DNA from: Lachnospiraceae bacterium UBA2734
Lineage (GTDB): Bacteria; Bacillota; Clostridia; Lachnospirales; Lachnospiraceae
Direction: 5' to 3'
Assembly (NCBI GenBank): GCA_002353635.1
Contig: DEKA01000044.1
Span: 9,438-19,448 of the forward strand
DNA length: 10,011 nt
Shown one piece after another: positions 7,301 through 10,011 of this stretch; position 1 is the first letter of the stretch; the number at the start of each line of letters is the position of its first letter. The translations under genes were made by a program, and so were the position numbers. The notes under the pieces were generated by a model. It saw nothing but the letters and a program-made list of their open reading frames with translations. It was not told the DNA's origin and ran no database searches.

Positions 7301-10011
7301 ACATCTCCACCTTGTGCACCCCAAGCTTCTAATTTGTAGTAGCCGCTGTACGGTGCAACAAAAGTCTGAACTCCCTTATCAAAATCGAAACTTTCCTTAT
7401 AGCTAAAAACATTTTGAATATGGGCATTTCCGCTAACTAATGTTATCGGATTATTTTCATCTTGTCCTATGCTTGCAGAGTAACCTGAATTTTCAGCAAA
7501 TCCTGTTTCATATGCTGTGTAAGTATGTCCTGACTTAATGGTCACGTCAAAATGATAGGTCCAGACATTTCCGGACTTGGTTACTCTTACCTTATCTGTA
7601 TCAGCACTTGATGCAACTTCTTCGCCATTATCCAGAAGAATTACCTTAAAATCATCATTTGTAGGTCTTGTAGAAACTGCATCATTGAGCCATTCAACCG
7701 TAACATTGGCCCCGTTGATAGTTTCCTGCTTGTCCTTTGTTGTCAGCGTGATCTTAGGGTTCGGACGGTTCGCATCTGCAGTACTGTTATCCTCCCACTT
7801 CTTAATAATCGTGATCTGCCCGTCGAGCGCACGCTCATCCGGGAAAATATAGTCGCCGTTGTCGTTCTTCTTCAGCTCGCCGGAAGCAGTATTGCCGTCC
7901 TTGGAGGTTTCAGAAGAGCCTGAACCAGCAGTGCCGCTGCCTGCTGTACTACCAGAAGCAGAGGAGCCGGTTCCGCTGGAATTGCCGTCGGAAGAGCCGT
8001 TATTGCCAGAGCCGCCTTCTTTGGCAATCGTAAATGTGCCGTCGTCCTTGACTGTCACGATATAGGAGGACGGATCGGCAGTGTAGTTCAGTGTTCCTGT
8101 CTCTCCCTCTGCAGGCTTCTTGCCCTCGCCGGTGAGGCCGGAAGGTGCGGCTGTCTCCTTCAGGACATAGCTGCCCGCCTTTAAGTGTTTGAAGGTGACG
8201 CGTCCTCTGGCGTCACTCTCAGCTGTGGCAGTGTCAGTAAGGCTGCCGCCGCTCAGAGAGAACTCTGCGCCCTGAAGTGTGCGGACAGGAAGGTTCTTGT
8301 CGACCTTCACAAAAGTGACATCCCAGTACATCGGTGTATTGTAGATAACAGGTGTGCCGTCGATGGTTTCGGCATCCGTCCACTCTGCTGCTGCAGTCTT
8401 TCCATCCGTTTCGGTCTTTCCTGCATTCTTATTCTGCCGGAGCGATGCATAGCCGGACTCGTCGATCACAACCTGATATGCCTCATCGTTCAGGATGTAG
8501 TCAGGGTTGGCCATCTGCTCTTTCAGCGTATAGGTGCCCTTCTCAATATCTGTGAATTTGACCAGTCCGTTTTTATCTGATGTGGCCGTCTTTGCGACGT
8601 CATTGCCGTAATCCGATGTCCCGCTCAGCATGAAAACAGTGTCGGAAATCCCGTGCAGGGAATCATCTGTTGCAGTCTTCTTTCTCGCCTTGTAGAAGGT
8701 GAGATCGCCATGAACTCTGGGATCGTTGTACACAGTAAACCAGACAGACAACTTCTTCGGGTTGTCTGCCTCACTGGCGGCATACTCCAGTGGATGGGTA
8801 ATCGTCTTGCCGGAGTCATCCTTTGCCTTTGGATTGGTGATCCGGAGCTCACCCTTATCATTGATTTCCACCGTATAGGCCGTGTGGTCCGGCAGCCAGT
8901 CGGGGTTGGAGCCGTACTCCATGAGGGTATAGGTGCCCTTCTCAACCTTTGTAAAGGTCAGTTTGCCCTGTGTATCCGTAGTCTCTGTTTTGTCCACGGA
9001 TGTGCCGTAGTCGGATGTGCCGGTCAGACGGAACTGGATATCGCGGATCGGCTGATTGTCGGGCTGTGAGCTCTCCTTCAGCAGGTTGATGTCCCGGCTG
9101 ATGACGAGCTGCGCCGTTACATTGTTCTGCTCAGCGACGCGAGGGAGTCTGATCGTGTCCGTGATGCGGTCGTACCCCACACGCACGGCGTTGTATGCCT
9201 CAGGATACCCCTTTGTACCACCCTTTCTGGCAGCACCTGCAGGTGCCTTCATGTTGAGGTATGCCGCAACTGCCTCGAGCTTGCCAAGGGTATAATAAGA
9301 CCCATCCACCGCCTTATCGAGATCGATTACGACAGCTGTGACTCTCTTGTCATTCGTTCTATCTTCCTTCGGAATGGTAAATCCCGTCGAAGCATCCAGT
9401 TTGTGCCACTTGCTCAAATCCAGCTCTGAGAGCTTGTCATCTGAATCCGGATAGGAGACATTCGCATCTGTCGTGTAATATACGACAGGGCTGATCACGT
9501 CCTTGCCGTCTTTATCTTTGGGTAGCTCGGAAAGATCCACCGACTGCAGGACGCCCTGCCAGTCGCTGGTTCTCTTGTCTGCATTCTTACTGTCTTCCAG
9601 AATGTCGTACAGCCTGATGTGCTCTGCCGTGCTGGCGTTGCTGTTCTGGAAGCGCAGACGATAAGAGTATGCTGTATTATTGTCCACTACAGCAGTTGTA
9701 TCGTAGTGGCTCGAGCGCTCCGATCTGATGCGCTCGGTGAGACCTGTGGCCGCCGCTGTAATGGCAGCGATGTCATAGTCACGTCCCTTGTAGATAAAGC
9801 GGTCCCCAGGCTTGCTCTTCATGCCGTCAGAATCGAGACCGGTCATATACTCAAGTTCAGCCCTTAACTTCTCTTTTGCCTGCTGCTTCTCCTTCGCATT
9901 GTCTTTATCATATTCGTAGTCATCGAACCATTGAATATCGGTTTTGGTGGCCTTATTCTTCACGGACTTGACTGCCTTGTCCGGCTGGCCGTCTGCAATG
10001 GTGCTGTTGTT
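4336..10011 (-). CDS. giant wall-anchored multidomain surface protein (adhesin/pilin type), 5' end outside the window
   Basis: The frame is open to the right edge; the in-frame GTG at 9963 lacks a ribosome-binding site and a signal peptide, so the true start is further upstream. Of the 1,891 visible residues (counted from the edge): about 1-320 is an extracellular region with no cysteine; 322-661 three SpaA/Cna-B-like repeats; 666-713 a Ser/Gly/Thr linker; about 731-871 Cna-B-type sequence; about 873-1151 a glycine-rich domain like that of ALK/LTK; 1168-1251 a Cna-B-type segment; 1256-1854 four Spy0128-like pilin modules; then VPTGI (1859-1863), a hydrophobic segment and a KRVH tail. The layout fits export and sortase anchoring to the wall or to a pilus, with a stalk of isopeptide-locked modules holding binding domains outward. 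Sortase genes are not in view. The ligand is unknown. Likely a single-gene transcript ending at the hairpins behind it. Confidence 0.9.
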   Translation of the reverse strand, partial: NNSTIADGQPDKAVKSVKNKATKTDIQWFDDYEYDKDNAKEKQQAKEKLRAELEYMTGLDSDGMKSKPGDRFIYKGRDYDIAAITAAATGLTERIRSERSSHYDTTAVVDNNTAYSYRLRFQNSNASTAEHIRLYDILEDSKNADKRTSDWQGVLQSVDLSELPKDKDGKDVISPVVYYTTDANVSYPDSDDKLSELDLSKWHKLDASTGFTIPKEDRTNDKRVTAVVIDLDKAVDGSYYTLGKLEAVAAYLNMKAPAGAARKGGTKGYPEAYNAVRVGYDRITDTIRLPRVAEQNNVTAQLVISRDINLLKESSQPDNQPIRDIQFRLTGTSDYGTSVDKTETTDTQGKLTFTKVEKGTYTLMEYGSNPDWLPDHTAYTVEINDKGELRITNPKAKDDSGKTITHPLEYAASEADNPKKLSVWFTVYNDPRVHGDLTFYKARKKTATDDSLHGISDTVFMLSGTSDYGNDVAKTATSDKNGLVKFTDIEKGTYTLKEQMANPDYILNDEAYQVVIDESGYASLRQNKNAGKTETDGKTAAAEWTDAETIDGTPVIYNTPMYWDVTFVKVDKNLPVRTLQGAEFSLSGGSLTDTATAESDARGRVTFKHLKAGSYVLKETAAPSGLTGEGKKPAEGETGTLNYTADPSSYIVTVKDDGTFTIAKEGGSGNNGSSDGNSSGTGSSASGSTAGSGTAGSGSSETSKDGNTASGELKKNDNGDYIFPDERALDGQITIIKKWEDNSTADANRPNPKITLTTKDKQETINGANVTVEWLNDAVSTRPTNDDFKVILLDNGEEVASSADTDKVRVTKSGNVWTYHFDVTIKSGHTYTAYETGFAENSGYSASIGQDENNPITLVSGNAHIQNVFSYKESFDFDKGVQTFVAPYSGYYKLEAWGAQGGDVQGGSVTYKGGRGGYSTGKLKLNKGDTLYVAVGGQGDHTATDKWTAGGWNGGGKARRNDSGYGSYNDPNCSKVGSGGGATSIYFSLHGTGQLTDYADNAKDILLVAGGGGGADYWPYSGGQYGEGGAGGGINGSDGTMIRGGHAPGFGGTQAEGGKCSNKNAAATSTGTFGAGGFLDVQVGSSGGGGGFYGGGSSLDNAGAGGGSGYIAAKLLVDAQTISGDESMPAVGSGTVKGNAGDGHAVITYISKDSSTSEVPTNESSANSGEWKASYITDKKFGTEGGWTKVDTNTWQYKLNVFDANAKYVVSEDEDDLAKDGKSYQFAINTAHNDQNEVDCSRNKTITVTNTDTTGYGKLTVSKTVVGSDGTKMSDSTQAFDFTLKLTGDQIKNGAQEFGGIVFNNGEYTFQLKSGESKTFTGLPVGTNYTVTEEANANYTAKDSANKVLTVKDADGKVTNTPLEGMIGKQGETAAFTNVYTPPEKSRADVTLAKKTEGSTDGAENDLYTFRGVFSGLDANLQYSIEVQDTNGKALSQSELGERAPELISTADGNGKATIKLKSGEKAVVKGLPVGSTYRFIEEGGSWTSRFNITNAKAADGSTSGIIAQSSGETTQKNTELGTAQETVDKNENTTVTFTNTLSYTQDITVKKVVLNADGSVQQDTASGQNGSTAQNAGANDGSKKFNFTMTFSGLKPGTVIDTVRFTGSQHDSVGRVTAESDGTATKSFQLANGEMVQFTGVPVSAQYSLTEDKNSYIGSYIINDSIKDANDSSKYAADTSKQAITHGGNNDPDKDLVTAAQIVKKGENPFITVTNKPKNSSFTLMKVVKGSMGSKDKKFTFTLTMNALSGQTVDAVLTDAAGKATETKVTFDSKGEAQCRLASGESIELKDIENGTAFTVSEDKVSSIGYKRAYSIRSKRTWTSHDGAEASGTVISWNTKKGEMSTTVRFTNTMDAKVPTGIHLGLLSSLMGVAIAAGALVLLRFVKRVH
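4339..4437 (-). other. C-terminal cell-wall sorting signal with VPTGI motif
   Basis: VPTGI at residues 1859-1863 stands where LPXTG is expected. It is followed by a hydrophobic stretch of about 20 residues (LLSSLMGVAIAAGALVLLRF) and the charged tail KRVH. The streptococcal pilin Spy0128 uses EVPTG, cut by a pilus-type sortase, so this signal implies a dedicated sortase encoded elsewhere, perhaps next to the missing 5' end. Confidence 0.8.
4450..6246 (-). repeat. four tandem Spy0128-like isopeptide pilin modules
   Basis: Four divergent modules lie at about residues 1256-1381, 1387-1541, 1546-1716 and 1721-1854. Each starts with a strand carrying a lysine (TVSK, TLAKK, TVKK, TLMK), has an F-T-F/F-D-F strand, then a late T-E-E/S-E-D acidic site, and ends in TN (FTNV, FTNT, VTNK, FTNT). 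Candidate bond trios are Lys1263-Glu1333 or 1334-Asn1378, Lys1394 or 1395-Glu1482-Asn1540, Lys1551 or 1552-Glu1652-Asn1716 and Lys1727-Glu1803-Asn1853. Internal Lys-Asn bonds would make a stiff, protease-resistant stalk next to the wall. Confidence 0.75.
6559..7395 (-). other. glycine-rich domain resembling the ALK/LTK extracellular glycine-rich domain
   Basis: Residues about 873-1151 begin with FDFDKGVQTFVAPYSGYYKL, then EAWGAQGG, GGRGGYSTG, a GDTLYVAVGGQG strand, GGWNGGG, GGGATSIYF, ILLVAGGGGGAD, GGAGGGING, GTFGAGGF, GGGGGFYGGG and GAGGGSGYI, closing with GDGHAVITYIS. This order of short glycine runs between single strands is that of the Gly_rich/ALK-LTK domain family, not a collagen Gly-X-Y repeat. 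Two of the four cysteines in the visible protein (972 and 1060) are in it. In the animal receptors glycine runs pack as polyglycine-II helices; the same is likely here. Confidence 0.8.
7873..8016 (-). other. Ser/Gly/Thr-rich flexible linker
   Basis: Residues about 666-713 are almost only Gly, Ser, Thr, Ala and Asn with a few charges, and contain no hydrophobic core residues. The stretch separates the SpaA-like repeats from the Cna-B/glycine-rich part and probably acts as a flexible hinge. Its simple codon pattern makes it a candidate for length variation between strains. Confidence 0.7.
8029..9048 (-). repeat. three SpaA/Cna-B-like repeats
   Basis: Modules at about residues 322-428, 433-561 and 563-661. 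The first two are close relatives: LTGTSDYG / LSGTSDYG, then a KGTYTL strand with an acidic residue and NPD, and AYxVxI. They still share a 19-base exact match (8528-8546 and 8927-8945), so they come from a duplication. The third is the classic SpaA form (GAEFSLSGG, GSYVLKETAAPSGL). All resemble the prealbumin-like fold used as spacers in Gram-positive pilins and adhesins. Confidence 0.75.

Noticed and set aside
6559..7395. Collagen-like Gly-X-Y repeat
   Set aside because: Glycines come in irregular runs between beta-strand segments and there is no three-residue period or proline enrichment.
8029..9048. Recent tandem duplication of SpaA repeats
   Set aside because: The first two share only short exact DNA matches (the longest I saw is 19 bases) and the third is quite different, so the duplication is old.
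4336..9963. GTG at 9963 as the start of the surface protein
   Set aside because: The frame stays open for 16 more codons to the edge, there is no ribosome-binding site before it, and no signal peptide follows, though the protein has a wall-sorting signal.
9052..10011. Thioester adhesin domain at the N-terminus of the surface protein
   Set aside because: Such domains need a Cys-Gln bond and the first 320 visible residues contain no cysteine.

Overview
The window looks like chromosomal DNA of a Gram-positive anaerobic Firmicute, most likely a clostridial lineage such as Lachnospiraceae. The reasons are a Rex redox repressor, an alanine racemase, a fused NAD(P)HX epimerase/dehydratase, and a very large wall-anchored surface protein built from isopeptide-type pilin and SpaA/Cna-B-like modules. 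The family placement is inferred from protein style and gene order, not from a search. All genes read on the minus strand, so transcription runs from high to low coordinates. There are no RNA genes, CRISPR arrays or insertion sequences.

Right part (4336 to the right edge): one open frame fills the region and runs off the edge, so the signal peptide and N-terminus are missing. The visible 1,891 residues are, in order: an N-terminal extracellular region, three SpaA/Cna-B-like repeats, a Ser/Gly linker, Cna-B-type modules flanking a large glycine-rich domain resembling the ALK/LTK extracellular glycine-rich domain, four tandem Spy0128-like pilin modules, and a C-terminal sorting signal with VPTGI in place of LPXTG. 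The glycine-rich part and its flanks are clearly AT-richer than the rest.

Middle (3996-4335): an intergenic stretch with two long inverted repeats and a small hairpin behind the surface gene. It also holds a textbook promoter for rex (TTGACA, 17 bp, TATAAT) that overlaps Rex half-sites, which suggests autoregulation.

Left part (1-3995): rex, nnr and alr follow one another in the same direction. Rex senses NADH/NAD+, Nnr repairs hydrated NAD(P)H, and Alr makes D-alanine for peptidoglycan. A 16-bp-stem hairpin lies between rex and nnr, and a 23-bp perfect hairpin lies beyond alr. The rex-nnr pairing joins a sensor of NADH with an enzyme that repairs NADH, but whether they are co-transcribed through the hairpin cannot be told from sequence alone.
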